A stretch of 5,085 nucleotides of DNA. Origin: JBKEAJ01 sp047975005. Lineage in GTDB: Bacteria > Bacteroidota > Bacteroidia > Bacteroidales > Prolixibacteraceae. The stretch covers positions 1 through 5,085 of the forward strand of contig JBKECW010000063.1 in the NCBI GenBank assembly GCA_047975005.1, given 5' to 3'. The translations under genes were made by a program, and so were the position numbers. Of this stretch, positions 1 through 4,777 are shown one piece after another (positions within the stretch are counted from its first letter, which is position 1; each line of letters starts with the position of its first letter). Under the pieces are notes generated by a model, which saw nothing but the letters and a program-made list of their open reading frames with translations, had not been told where the DNA came from and did no database searches.

Positions 1-388
1 CACTGCTTGTCGTACCAGTACCTCCAAATAAATTATCAACTTTTGCTCCGTTAACCGTTAGCCTCTCACCTTGTCCTAATCCATATACATAGAATACTAC
101 AGATTTTGTAGAACCTGTTGGTGGAGTGCTGAAATTTAATATATAATTTCCTGCACTGCTGAAGTGAACATAATCGCCAGACTGGATATTACCCTGACCT
201 CCAGGGTCTGAAATGTCATATTTGTATTCATAGACACCTGCAACTACTGAAGTCGCTGTTACTCCTGAATTATTTTTGTAATTTTCAATCTTTTCTCCAT
301 TCCTTATTATGAATGGATACCAATCTGTCGCTCCAACAGATTGTGAAAGACCAAACAATAGCAAAATAAAAAATAATTGTCTTTTCAT
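1..388 (-). CDS. Secreted protein of unknown function, N-terminal part (runs off the left edge)
   Basis: The frame stays open from ATG 388 to the window edge, giving 129 codons with no stop. Residues 1-20 form a clear Sec signal peptide: Lys2-Arg3, a run of Leu/Phe/Ile, then a likely cut after Ser-Val-Gly-Ala before Thr-Asp-Trp-Tyr-Pro. The mature part is rich in Gly, Ser, Thr, Asn and Tyr, with alternating hydrophobic residues typical of beta-rich secreted Bacteroidetes proteins (for example a YILNFSTPP stretch and a YVYGLGQGERLTVNG stretch). I recognise no catalytic motif, and the C-terminus, where a type IX sorting domain would sit, lies outside the window. The start is supported by the signal peptide directly following it. 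No TAnnTTTG box is obvious upstream, where heptamer array A (407-450) begins only 19 bp away. The existence of a secreted protein gene is fairly sure; its function is unknown. Confidence 0.75.
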   Translation of the reverse strand, partial: MKRQLFFILLLFGLSQSVGATDWYPFIIRNGEKIENYKNNSGVTATSVVAGVYEYKYDISDPGGQGNIQSGDYVHFSSAGNYILNFSTPPTGSTKSVVFYVYGLGQGERLTVNGAKVDNLFGGTGTTSS

Positions 389-406
389 AATATATAGATT
401 AATAAC

Positions 407-450
407 GCTATACGCTTTAAGCTGTAGGCAATATGCTCAACAGCCGATAA
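407..450 (+). repeat. Degenerate heptamer array A (GCnnTAn units)
   Basis: Four consecutive 7-bp units begin with GC at 407, 414, 421 and 428, with variants GCTATAn, GCTTTAn, GCTGTAn and GCAATAn. Two 8-bp units follow at 435 and 443, ending in the sequence AACAGCCGATAA. Array B at 929-970 ends in the related AACAGCTAATAA, so the two copies share both phase and right-hand end. The array lies just upstream of the secreted-protein start at 388. Its function is unknown; the periodicity itself is seen directly. Confidence 0.7.
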
Positions 451-631
451 TTTGTTAATAGTGAATGCGCCCTGCCTGACTTGTAAAAACATGCCCTATT
501 TCCAACACTCGCAATAGGCTTTTGCTTTTTTAATTTAAGCACACCTATTCAATACTTTTAAGGACATCAAGAAGCTTAACATGTATATATTCAATTGTTT
601 TCATATCTATTATAAATACAGCCAGAGATAT

Positions 632-703
632 TTAAATTTTACAATAACCCTCCGCTATACAGTTCCCATATTTACAAGTTGTTTTATATTTTCCTCTCAG
701 CAT
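632..703 (-). CDS. Possible 23-residue Cys-containing small peptide
   Basis: ATG at 703 opens 23 codons on the minus strand, ending at TAA 634-632. The peptide is basic (Lys/Arg at positions 3, 5, 7, 11, 22) and has three cysteines at 10, 15 and 22, with Gly/Tyr/Asn around them. A purine-rich GGGAGGG sits about 5 bases before the ATG, an unusually good Shine-Dalgarno for a Bacteroidetes-like genome. A weak promoter-like TAGTTTTA lies further upstream. Against it: ORFs this short are frequent by chance in AT-rich DNA, and I recognise no family. It is listed because it is the only plausible coding signal in 389-880. Confidence 0.18.
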   Translation of the reverse strand: MLRGKYKTTCKYGNCIAEGYCKI

Positions 704-795
704 CAAACCCTCCCTATTAAAACACTGTAAAACTACTGCAAAAAAAGACACAAACCAAATTAGTACATCACAAAAAAATCTTTTTATTGCAAAAT

Positions 796-827
796 TTGAA
801 AATCAGACATGCATGTCTGATTTTCAA
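796..827. repeat. 32-bp perfect palindrome with ATGCAT centre
   Basis: Two 16-bp arms, starting TTGAAAATCAGACATG, are exact reverse complements with no loop base between them. Read on the minus strand, the palindrome is followed by AAATTTTGC and then a T-rich tract, so it could terminate minus-strand transcription. However, the nearest plausible upstream minus-strand gene is more than 500 bp away and doubtful. Cruciform or RNA hairpin formation, or a dispersed palindromic repeat, are the other readings. Confidence 0.6.
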
Positions 828-880
828 CATCTTATCAATAAAGGGATGAGGTGATAAAGATAGCAGAATTGATTTTTTTT

Positions 881-928
881 GTTGATTTGTTTAATCGTAG
901 AACTGTTTAATCGTTTAAGGTTTAAAAT
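881..928 (+). repeat. Degenerate octamer array E (GTTTAATC-like units)
   Basis: Units beginning with GT occur at 881, 889, 897, 905, 913 and 920. The first four are exactly 8 bp, followed by one of 7 and one of 9. The best units (889-896 and 905-912) are both GTTTAATC, and an 11-bp direct repeat TGTTTAATCGT recurs at 888 and 904. The array runs directly into heptamer array B at 929 without a spacer base. Confidence 0.5.
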
Positions 929-970
929 GCTATATGCCGTAGGCTTTAGGCTATAAGCGAACAGCTAATA
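929..970 (+). repeat. Degenerate heptamer array B (six GCnnTAn units)
   Basis: Six units of exactly 7 bp start with GC at 929, 936, 943, 950, 957 and 964. The first four fit GCnnTAn (types GCTATAn, GCCGTAn, GCTTTAn); the last two are GCGAACA and GCTAATA, matching the right end of array A. This is the clearest example of the family: strict register with variable middle and last bases. Confidence 0.75.
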
Positions 971-976
971 AACGTT

Positions 977-1053
977 CGTCATTGCGAGGAGCTGGCGACG
1001 AAGCAATCTCTACCAACAAAGAACAGATTGCCACGCTGATGCTCGCAATGACG
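977..1053. repeat. 77-bp dispersed inverted repeat (CGTCATTGCGAG family)
   Basis: The left end CGTCATTGCGAG (977-988) is the exact reverse complement of the right end CTCGCAATGACG (1042-1053). Inner arms also pair: AGCAATCT at 1002-1009 against AGATTGCC at 1025-1032. From memory, sequences with these ends (CATTGCGAG ... CGAAGCAATC) recur as non-coding palindromic elements in many unrelated bacteria, so this is most likely a small REP-like or MITE-like element without a gene. The 14-16 bp loop (about 1010-1024) and the ungapped ends are visible here; mobility is inference. Confidence 0.8.
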
Positions 1054-1075
1054 ACAGATGATGGACATAATGTAA

Positions 1076-1095
1076 GGGCAGAACATTTTCTGCCC
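1076..1095. repeat. Short hairpin, GGGCAGAA stem with CATT loop
   Basis: GGGCAGAA (1076-1083) and TTCTGCCC (1088-1095) pair perfectly around a four-base loop. No T-run follows on either strand, so a classical terminator is unlikely. It sits between the 77-bp inverted repeat and octamer array F and looks like one more block in the repeat cluster. Confidence 0.5.
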
Positions 1096-1102
1096 AGCTG
1101 TC

Positions 1103-1141
1103 AGTCCGAAGATCCGAAAATCCAAACATCTAAACATTAGA
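1103..1141 (+). repeat. Degenerate octamer array F (AGATCCGA-like units)
   Basis: After a 7-bp first unit AGTCCGA (1103-1109), 8-bp units start at 1110, 1118, 1126 and 1134, with consensus AnATCnnA that decays to the right. The left edge TCAGTCCGAAG is shared with array G at 4867-4898 (TCAGTCTGAAG), so the two belong to one family. Confidence 0.55.
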
Positions 1142-1380
1142 GGGCGAAGCCATACGCTATCAGATACAAGTCTTTCAGCTTTTAATACAAAATGCAGATT
1201 TAAGAAAAATATAAATATTCCCAGTAGGGGATAGATGTTCGTTGATATATATGCGAAGTAATGCTTCCAGCAAGCATCACTTTTCGAACAAAAAATAAAT
1301 ATATTCGACAATACGCTAATAATTAAACTTATAAACATCGAATAAAGTTTGTTTTTTTTATTTTTTGGAACATTGACTGC

Positions 1381-1388
1381 TATTTTTG
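1381..1388 (+). promoter_or_regulatory. Bacteroidetes -7 box for the lipoprotein gene
   Basis: TATTTTTG is an exact match to the TAnnTTTG -7 element of Bacteroidetes promoters. It lies 24 bp before ATG 1413, giving a short leader typical of the phylum. A TTTG at 1364-1367 is only 13 bp upstream, shorter than the usual spacing of about 19-21 bp. The DNA between 1352 and 1366 is two T runs (8 and 6 bases) that could change length. The position favours 1413 over 1463 as the original start. Confidence 0.5.
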
Positions 1389-1412
1389 GGTGTAACATAA
1401 AATAAAAAAGAC

Positions 1413-1460
1413 ATGAAGACAAGACAAGACAAGAGTACAAAATTGTTCTATGTACCATAG
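1413..1460 (+). other. Out-of-frame start segment of the lipoprotein gene (15-codon ORF)
   Basis: ATG 1413 reads M-K-T-R-Q-D-K-S-T-K and stops at TAG 1458-1460, 2 bp before the in-frame ATG 1463 of the lipoprotein. The segment spans the AAGAC tract. Removing 5 bp (one unit) puts this ATG in frame with the lipoprotein: 1463 minus 5 minus 1413 is 45. The N-terminus then reads MKTRQEYKIVLCTIAMLL and continues into the LLGGC lipobox, a basic n-region plus hydrophobic core as expected for signal peptidase II substrates. As written, the segment could at most allow reinitiation at 1463. Confidence 0.6.
1416..1434 (+). repeat. Pentanucleotide tandem tract (AAGAC), 3.8 units
   Basis: A 5-bp period holds without a mismatch for 19 bp: three AAGAC units and four bases of a fourth, which ends AAGAG. 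It starts immediately after ATG 1413, inside what would be the signal-peptide n-region. Unit length 5 is not a multiple of 3, so each gain or loss shifts the frame. The present length is the OFF frame; one unit fewer or two more would be ON. The tract is short for a highly mutable locus. Confidence 0.7.
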
Positions 1461-1462
1461 CG

Positions 1463-1987
1463 ATGTTACTTGGAAACATGCTGCTCGGGGGGTGTGCGAA
1501 ATCAGATAGCGACTTCGCTGATAACAAAGTAGTAAAAAATGAATTTGAATACAACAAAACAAATGACAAAACATTTGCAAACGACCTTAAATCTTTTATA
1601 TCTAGCGATATATCATCTTTAAAAAGTTTGTCGTCTAGCGAAACTTTCGATTTCTCGAATCAAGAAACACTTAGTACCACCACGACCAACGAAAGTGTCG
1701 TGTTGCTTTCAAGCCCTACAAACCCAAACGAGAAGATGATTTTCTATAGAATTTCGTCAACTATAAAAGCCTGTCTAAGGTATGAGATTCTTGATATGAC
1801 TGAAGGAAAATCAATAACTTTTATATGCAAGAAAGGCAATGGAACTCCTATAATGAAAGCTAATTTTGATTTTGTGACAAACACATATAAAGTTCTTGAC
1901 GTATATGCACACGAATCTGGCAGGCAAAAATCAGCCATGAACAAGGAAGAACAAAAACTCCTTGACAGTACTGAGATAATTTACTAA
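1463..1987 (+). CDS. Predicted surface lipoprotein, possibly phase-variable (present copy out of frame with its likely start)
   Basis: From ATG 1463 the ORF encodes 174 residues beginning MLLGNMLLGGC, with a lipobox (Leu-Leu-Gly-Gly-Cys11). It continues A-K-S-D-S-D-F, acidic residues just after the Cys like the surface-export signals of Bacteroidetes lipoproteins. Residues 20-85 are polar and Ser/Thr/Asn-rich, with a TTTT run, and look like a flexible linker. Residues 90-174 look globular (an IFYRISSTIKACLRYEIL stretch, one internal Cys at 104). I recognise no family. A signal peptide starting at 1463 has no Lys or Arg and a very short core, which is poor. Adding the codons back to 1413, with one AAGAC unit removed, gives a proper one. 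The gene may therefore be switched off by slippage, be a recent frameshift, or use 1463 weakly. Heptamer array C follows the stop by 25 bp. Confidence 0.65.
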   Translation: MLLGNMLLGGCAKSDSDFADNKVVKNEFEYNKTNDKTFANDLKSFISSDISSLKSLSSSETFDFSNQETLSTTTTNESVVLLSSPTNPNEKMIFYRISSTIKACLRYEILDMTEGKSITFICKKGNGTPIMKANFDFVTNTYKVLDVYAHESGRQKSAMNKEEQKLLDSTEIIY

Positions 1988-2012
1988 GAAAACAAACAGA
2001 TAAAACTTCCAC

Positions 2013-2047
2013 GCAGTAGGCTTTAAGCTATATGCAATAAGCCTAAC
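2013..2047 (+). repeat. Degenerate heptamer array C (five units)
   Basis: Units start with GC at 2013, 2020, 2027, 2034 and 2041, each exactly 7 bp; the first four fit GCnnTAn and the last is GCCTAAC. It lies in the gap between the lipoprotein gene and the membrane-protein gene, facing array D, which has the opposite orientation. Confidence 0.7.
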
Positions 2048-2074
2048 TACACACAGAAGAATGATTAAAAACAG

Positions 2075-2109
2075 CAAAAGCATAAAGCCTATAGCTTACA
2101 GCTTATTGC
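2075..2109 (-). repeat. Degenerate heptamer array D (minus orientation)
   Basis: On the minus strand, units beginning GC start at 2109, 2102, 2095 and 2088 with exact 7-bp spacing (types GCAATAn, GCTGTAn, GCTATAn, GCTTTAn), followed by a 6-bp-offset GC at 2081-2080. The word types are those of arrays A-C but in another order. The array occupies the codons just before the probable start of the membrane protein at 2124. Confidence 0.7.
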
Positions 2110-2123
2110 AAAATAATAAACAG

Positions 2124-2489
2124 ATGAAAGCTCTATTCATATCACTATACACATTATCAGCAATCTTGATTTGTTTGAATTTTGTTTACGACTGGAGGTA
2201 CTTATTCAGCCTTTCTTTCGCCCTGCCATTTTTGACGACAGGCAACTTTATTGCTTATCTTTACAGAGAGAAGCAAAAGAACAAAAATACCCCACGAAAA
2301 ACCGACACCAAACTACTAAAGACTATCATATTACTTTTACTTGTATCTGTAACTATTTCGGTAATTATTTTGTCAATAAAAGCCAATTATTTGACACTGG
2401 GAGTTGCCATATTTATCAATATCATAGCATCAGGATATGCAGTGTACTTAGCGACCAAAAAGAAATCCTCTACACATAAGCAAGAATAA
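2124..2489 (+). CDS. Small four-helix inner-membrane protein of unknown function
   Basis: The chosen start (ATG 2124) gives 121 residues with four hydrophobic segments at about 3-22, 26-47, 64-85 and 89-110. The loop at 48-66 is full of Lys/Arg (EKQKNKNTPRKTDTK) and the tail is TKKKSSTHKQE, so by the positive-inside rule N-terminus, central loop and C-terminus are cytoplasmic. The frame extends back to ATG 2061, but the extra 21 codons mostly translate repeat array D (S-I-K-P-I-A-Y-S-L-L-Q), so the longer form is unlikely. I recognise no family or catalytic residues. No own TAnnTTTG box is visible, and it may be read through from the lipoprotein gene 136 bp upstream. It ends before the palindrome at 2595. 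Confidence 0.6.
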   Translation: MKALFISLYTLSAILICLNFVYDWRYLFSLSFALPFLTTGNFIAYLYREKQKNKNTPRKTDTKLLKTIILLLLVSVTISVIILSIKANYLTLGVAIFINIIASGYAVYLATKKKSSTHKQE

Positions 2490-2594
2490 TAAGCAATCAT
2501 GGAAGATTATAAAGGTAAAAAACAAATATGACCTTGCTATTTGCGATAGCACTTTTTATCAAAGACGAACGATAATAGAACCAATATAAACAAA

Positions 2595-2618
2595 AGAGAC
2601 AGGGCATGCCCTGTCTCT
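2595..2618 (-). terminator. Palindromic terminator downstream of aqpZ, between convergent genes
   Basis: Twelve-base arms (AGAGACAGGGCA and its reverse complement) form a perfect 24-bp palindrome 24 bp beyond the aqpZ stop. On the minus strand it is followed by TTTGTTTATATT, a usable T-rich tail. On the plus strand the following sequence ACATATCTGATA is not T-rich, so it is a better terminator for aqpZ than for the membrane-protein gene. The flank CTCTAC resembles widespread dispersed palindromes of the type GTAGAGAC...GTCTCTAC (recalled, not checked), so it may also be a repeat copy. Confidence 0.6.
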
Positions 2619-2642
2619 ACATATCTGATATATAATTAAAAC

Positions 2643-3338
2643 CTATTCTTTGTCTTCCGAGCCCCAGAAGCATTTGTGGCAAAGTCCTGCAACAATCGCT
2701 CCTGCTATGGGTGCTACCCAGAACAACCACACTTGTGCAAGTGGTGTTCCTCCTGCGAAAATTGCCTGCGAAAGACTTCTTGCAGGGTTAACCGAGGTGT
2801 TTGAAATTGGGATAGCAATAAGGTGAATCAAGGTAAGCCCCAAGCCTATTGCTATTGGCGCAAAGCCGGCAGGTGCTTTCTTCGATGTCGAACCCAAAAT
2901 AACAAGAAGAAAGAAGAATGTCAATATGAACTCTGCAAGTAACACACTGCCCATACAGTAACCCGTAGGCGAGAAATCTCCGTAACCATTCGAGGCAAAT
3001 GCTCCTGCCTGCGTATTGTCAATTGCAAAACCATCAATACCGCTAGCAATAAAATAAATTACCGTTGCTCCCAAAAGCCCGCCTATAACCTGCGACACCA
3101 CATAAGGGGCTATATTCTTGGACTCAAATTTTCCGGCTGCCCACAAACCAAAGGTAACAGCAGGATTAAAGTGTCCGCCAGATATATGCCCTACAGCAAA
3201 TGCCATCGTCAATACTGTCAATCCGAATGCCAATGCAATACCTAAAAAACCTACATGTGAACCGGCAAATATCGCCGTACCACAACCTCCTAGCACTAAC
3301 CAGAAAGTCCCAAATAACTCAGCTAAATTTTTCTTCAT
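2643..3338 (-). CDS. aqpZ: Aquaporin Z, water channel
   Basis: The 231-residue protein is a member of the major intrinsic protein family that lets water cross the inner membrane passively. Both NPA motifs are present: HFNPAV (N58-P59-A60) and SVNPAR (N184-P185-A186). The water-selective constriction known from E. coli AqpZ (Phe43, His174, Thr183, Arg189) corresponds here to Phe38, His172, Thr181 and Arg187, which argues against a glycerol facilitator. Long stretches such as ALAFGLTVLTMAFAVGHISG and PAGFAPIAIGL match E. coli AqpZ as I remember it, and the length is the same. Six transmembrane helices in two inverted halves fit the sequence. The start ATG 3338 opens directly into M-K-K-N-L-A-E-L-F-G-T-F-W. 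It lies 41 bp downstream of rsgA in the same direction, with its own -7 box between. Confidence 0.97.
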   Translation of the reverse strand: MKKNLAELFGTFWLVLGGCGTAIFAGSHVGFLGIALAFGLTVLTMAFAVGHISGGHFNPAVTFGLWAAGKFESKNIAPYVVSQVIGGLLGATVIYFIASGIDGFAIDNTQAGAFASNGYGDFSPTGYCMGSVLLAEFILTFFFLLVILGSTSKKAPAGFAPIAIGLGLTLIHLIAIPISNTSVNPARSLSQAIFAGGTPLAQVWLFWVAPIAGAIVAGLCHKCFWGSEDKE

Positions 3339-3365
3339 AATTCAAAGTTTTTAATTAATACATGG

Positions 3366-3373
3366 CAAATATA
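3366..3373 (-). promoter_or_regulatory. Bacteroidetes -7 box for aqpZ
   Basis: Read on the minus strand, 3373-3366 is TATATTTG, an exact TAnnTTTG match, 27 bp before the aqpZ ATG and 6 bp after the rsgA stop codon. No clear -33 TTTG was found at the usual distance, inside the rsgA 3' end. It suggests that aqpZ can be transcribed independently of rsgA. Confidence 0.45.
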
Positions 3374-3379
3374 AATAAT

Positions 3380-4435
3380 TTATTTATACCTGCTCTTAAA
3401 TGTTTTAACATCTTTGATGGCTCTCGCCATCTTTTTGCCCGCCTTCTTTTTGTCCGTAAGCGTATGCTCATGAAAGCGTTGCTCCTTCGTCAGCTTTATG
3501 TAACTATTGTAAGCCGTTTGCGGCAAATCTCCCGTGCGCAGTGCTTTCAGCACCGTACAAGCAACTTCCGTAGTGTGGCTACAATCGGCATACTTACAGT
3601 CGGCGGCAAAGGCTTCAATTTCGGGAAACATCCCCTCCACTCGTTCGCCCCCGTCCGTGCCGACAGCAAAAGAGCGCATGCCCGGAGTATCTATAATTAT
3701 TGCGCCATTGTCCAAAACCATCAGTTCACTGCTCGTGGTGGTGTGCCTACCCTTATTGTTGGCAGTGCTAACCTCCTGCACCTCTTGTGTGTCGGCTCCC
3801 ATCAGCTTGTTTATGAGCGTACTCTTCCCCACTCCCGACGAACCCGCCAAAAGATAGGTTTGTGCCTCTTGCAGATGAGCAAAGAACGTGTCTACACTGC
3901 TCTTGTCGTACATGCTGATGCTAAAAACCTTCACCTTTCTGATTGAATGAACCTGCTCCACATACTCCGCAGGACTATCCACCAAGTCCGCCTTGGTCAG
4001 AACCACTATTGGCTCCACGCCGCAAGCAATTGCCTGCACGATGTATCGCTCCATGCGCATCAGATTGAAGTTGTCGTCCAAACCCTGAACAATCAGCAGA
4101 AAATCGACGTTAGACGCCATAATCTGCTTCGACCGCCCTCCTTGTGCCACACGATAGAACTGCCTATATGGCTGCAATCGGCTCTGAATAACCAACATTT
4201 CGTCGAAATCCAAGCCCTCAACCCAGTCGCCCACCTTCGGCTTGTATTCCTCCGTGCTGTTAAACTCCAAAGCCCCGCTGAGCTGTCCCGCCTTAAGCTC
4301 TCCATCAATAAAAACACTATACCGATAGCCCTTTATCGACACAACGCGCCCCACCGAGCCAAGCTCTGCATGATTATTATTTGTTTTTGATTTATTTAGG
4401 TAGTGTACCCACCCATATTTATTATTTGTATCCAT
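3380..4435 (-). CDS. rsgA: Ribosome small-subunit-dependent GTPase RsgA
   Basis: This GTPase (YjeQ/EngC/YloQ family, 351 residues) binds the 30S subunit late in assembly; GTP hydrolysis is stimulated by the subunit and releases the factor. An N-terminal OB fold begins around residue 26 (GSVGRVVSIKGYRYSVFIDG). The GTPase motifs are circularly permuted, as in the family: G4 TKAD at 147-150, then the P-loop GSSGVGKST at 198-206, G2 region GRHTTT at 229-234 and G3 DTPG at 249-252. The C-terminal zinc site is C280-x4-C285-x-H287-x5-C293, and the basic tail KKKAGKKMARAIKD is typical. Thr147 replaces the Asn of the classic NKxD, a variant I recall from other RsgA proteins. The first 25 residues are an Asn/Lys-rich extension; no later Met precedes the OB fold and an in-frame stop lies just upstream, so ATG 4435 is the only good start. 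Confidence 0.97.
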   Translation of the reverse strand: MDTNNKYGWVHYLNKSKTNNNHAELGSVGRVVSIKGYRYSVFIDGELKAGQLSGALEFNSTEEYKPKVGDWVEGLDFDEMLVIQSRLQPYRQFYRVAQGGRSKQIMASNVDFLLIVQGLDDNFNLMRMERYIVQAIACGVEPIVVLTKADLVDSPAEYVEQVHSIRKVKVFSISMYDKSSVDTFFAHLQEAQTYLLAGSSGVGKSTLINKLMGADTQEVQEVSTANNKGRHTTTSSELMVLDNGAIIIDTPGMRSFAVGTDGGERVEGMFPEIEAFAADCKYADCSHTTEVACTVLKALRTGDLPQTAYNSYIKLTKEQRFHEHTLTDKKKAGKKMARAIKDVKTFKSRYK

Positions 4436-4777
4436 GATTTGTCTTTTTATAATATGATATTACTTTCCCCTTCGGGCTACAAACTGAAAACCAGACAAGC
4501 ATTTAATCGTATTCTAGAAAGCCTCCGCAAAAAGACTTCCATTTTTTTAGACAATCATCAAATAATTTTTAAAGAGTGCGCAAGTTAGTATTTTTTTGTA
4601 AAAACAGATGGCATGGCTTCCGAATTTTCAACTCTCATTTGCATATCTGAACACGAATAATGAAATTCGCCAATGTCAATATATAACAATGAACTAACCG
4701 ACACACACCAATCAACATCGACAGTATATACAAGACCTTAATAATTTATATATTTGCTATGTAAAATGTAAACTATC
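4436..4777. other. AT-rich intergenic region between divergent genes
   Basis: The stretch lies between rsgA (minus) and the small ORF and oxidoreductase gene (plus), so both upstream regions are in it. No TAnnTTTG box is found on the minus strand for rsgA. On the plus strand TATATTTG at 4749 is an exact match. A 61-codon plus-strand ORF (4403-4588) starts inside rsgA antisense, has no recognisable features and is not accepted. I see no RNA gene, riboswitch or long inverted repeat here. Confidence 0.5.
4749..4756 (+). promoter_or_regulatory. Bacteroidetes -7 box upstream of the small ORF and oxidoreductase gene
   Basis: TATATTTG is an exact TAnnTTTG match, 21 bp before ATG 4778 and 161 bp before ATG 4918. 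No -33 TTTG is seen about 20 bp further upstream. As no box is visible between 4778 and 4918, this is the best promoter candidate for both reading frames. Confidence 0.4.

Larger units (their letters stand above)
389..1412. other. Repeat-rich intergenic region, about 1 kb
   Basis: Between the secreted-protein gene and the lipoprotein gene there is no convincing large gene. The left half (451-795) is AT-rich with only tiny ORFs, of which one minus-strand 23-codon ORF at 632-703 has a good ribosome binding site. A 32-bp palindrome lies at 796-827. From 881 to 1141 nearly every base belongs to a repeat: octamers, heptamers, a 77-bp inverted repeat, a short hairpin and octamers again. 1142-1380 is AT-rich and falls inside a long minus-strand open frame (979-1569) that I do not accept as a gene, although its middle part could encode hydrophobic helices. 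Confidence 0.7.

Noticed and set aside
581..730. 49-codon plus-strand ORF from ATG 581
   Set aside because: Random-looking composition rich in Tyr, Phe and Thr, no upstream signals; overlaps the opposite small peptide candidate.
881..1141. CRISPR array
   Set aside because: Repeats are 7-8 bp and adjacent, not 23-47 bp repeats separated by unique spacers, and no cas gene is present.
979..1569. 196-codon minus-strand ORF, or a 160-codon version from ATG 1458, with two to three hydrophobic stretches
   Set aside because: Its C-terminal third translates repeats (array F, the hairpin and the 77-bp inverted repeat, including its stop codon), and its N-terminus is antisense to the lipoprotein signal and body. 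The T-rich strand gives hydrophobic residues by default. The middle (about 1140-1400) is protein-like enough that a homology search would be worthwhile, but no promoter box or conserved motif supports it.
2171..2479. 102-codon ORF overlapping the small membrane protein in another frame
   Set aside because: The other frame has four clean hydrophobic helices with basic loops; this one has none.
2499..2575. Two mini-ORFs overlapping by ATGA (2499-2531 and 2528-2575) after the membrane-protein gene
   Set aside because: Ten and fifteen codons only, with no supporting signal; coupling geometry alone is not enough.
3118..3354. 78-codon plus-strand ORF opposite aqpZ
   Set aside because: Antisense shadow of the conserved first half of aqpZ.
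3362..4390. Plus-strand ORFs opposite rsgA (3362-3946, 3534-3857, 3947-4390) and the second minus frame at 4093-4317
   Set aside because: They are shadow frames of rsgA, which carries every family motif; no start signals or recognisable domains.
4403..4588. 61-codon plus-strand ORF between rsgA and the oxidoreductase
   Set aside because: It begins inside rsgA antisense, has no ribosome binding site or promoter, and no recognisable composition; chance ORF.
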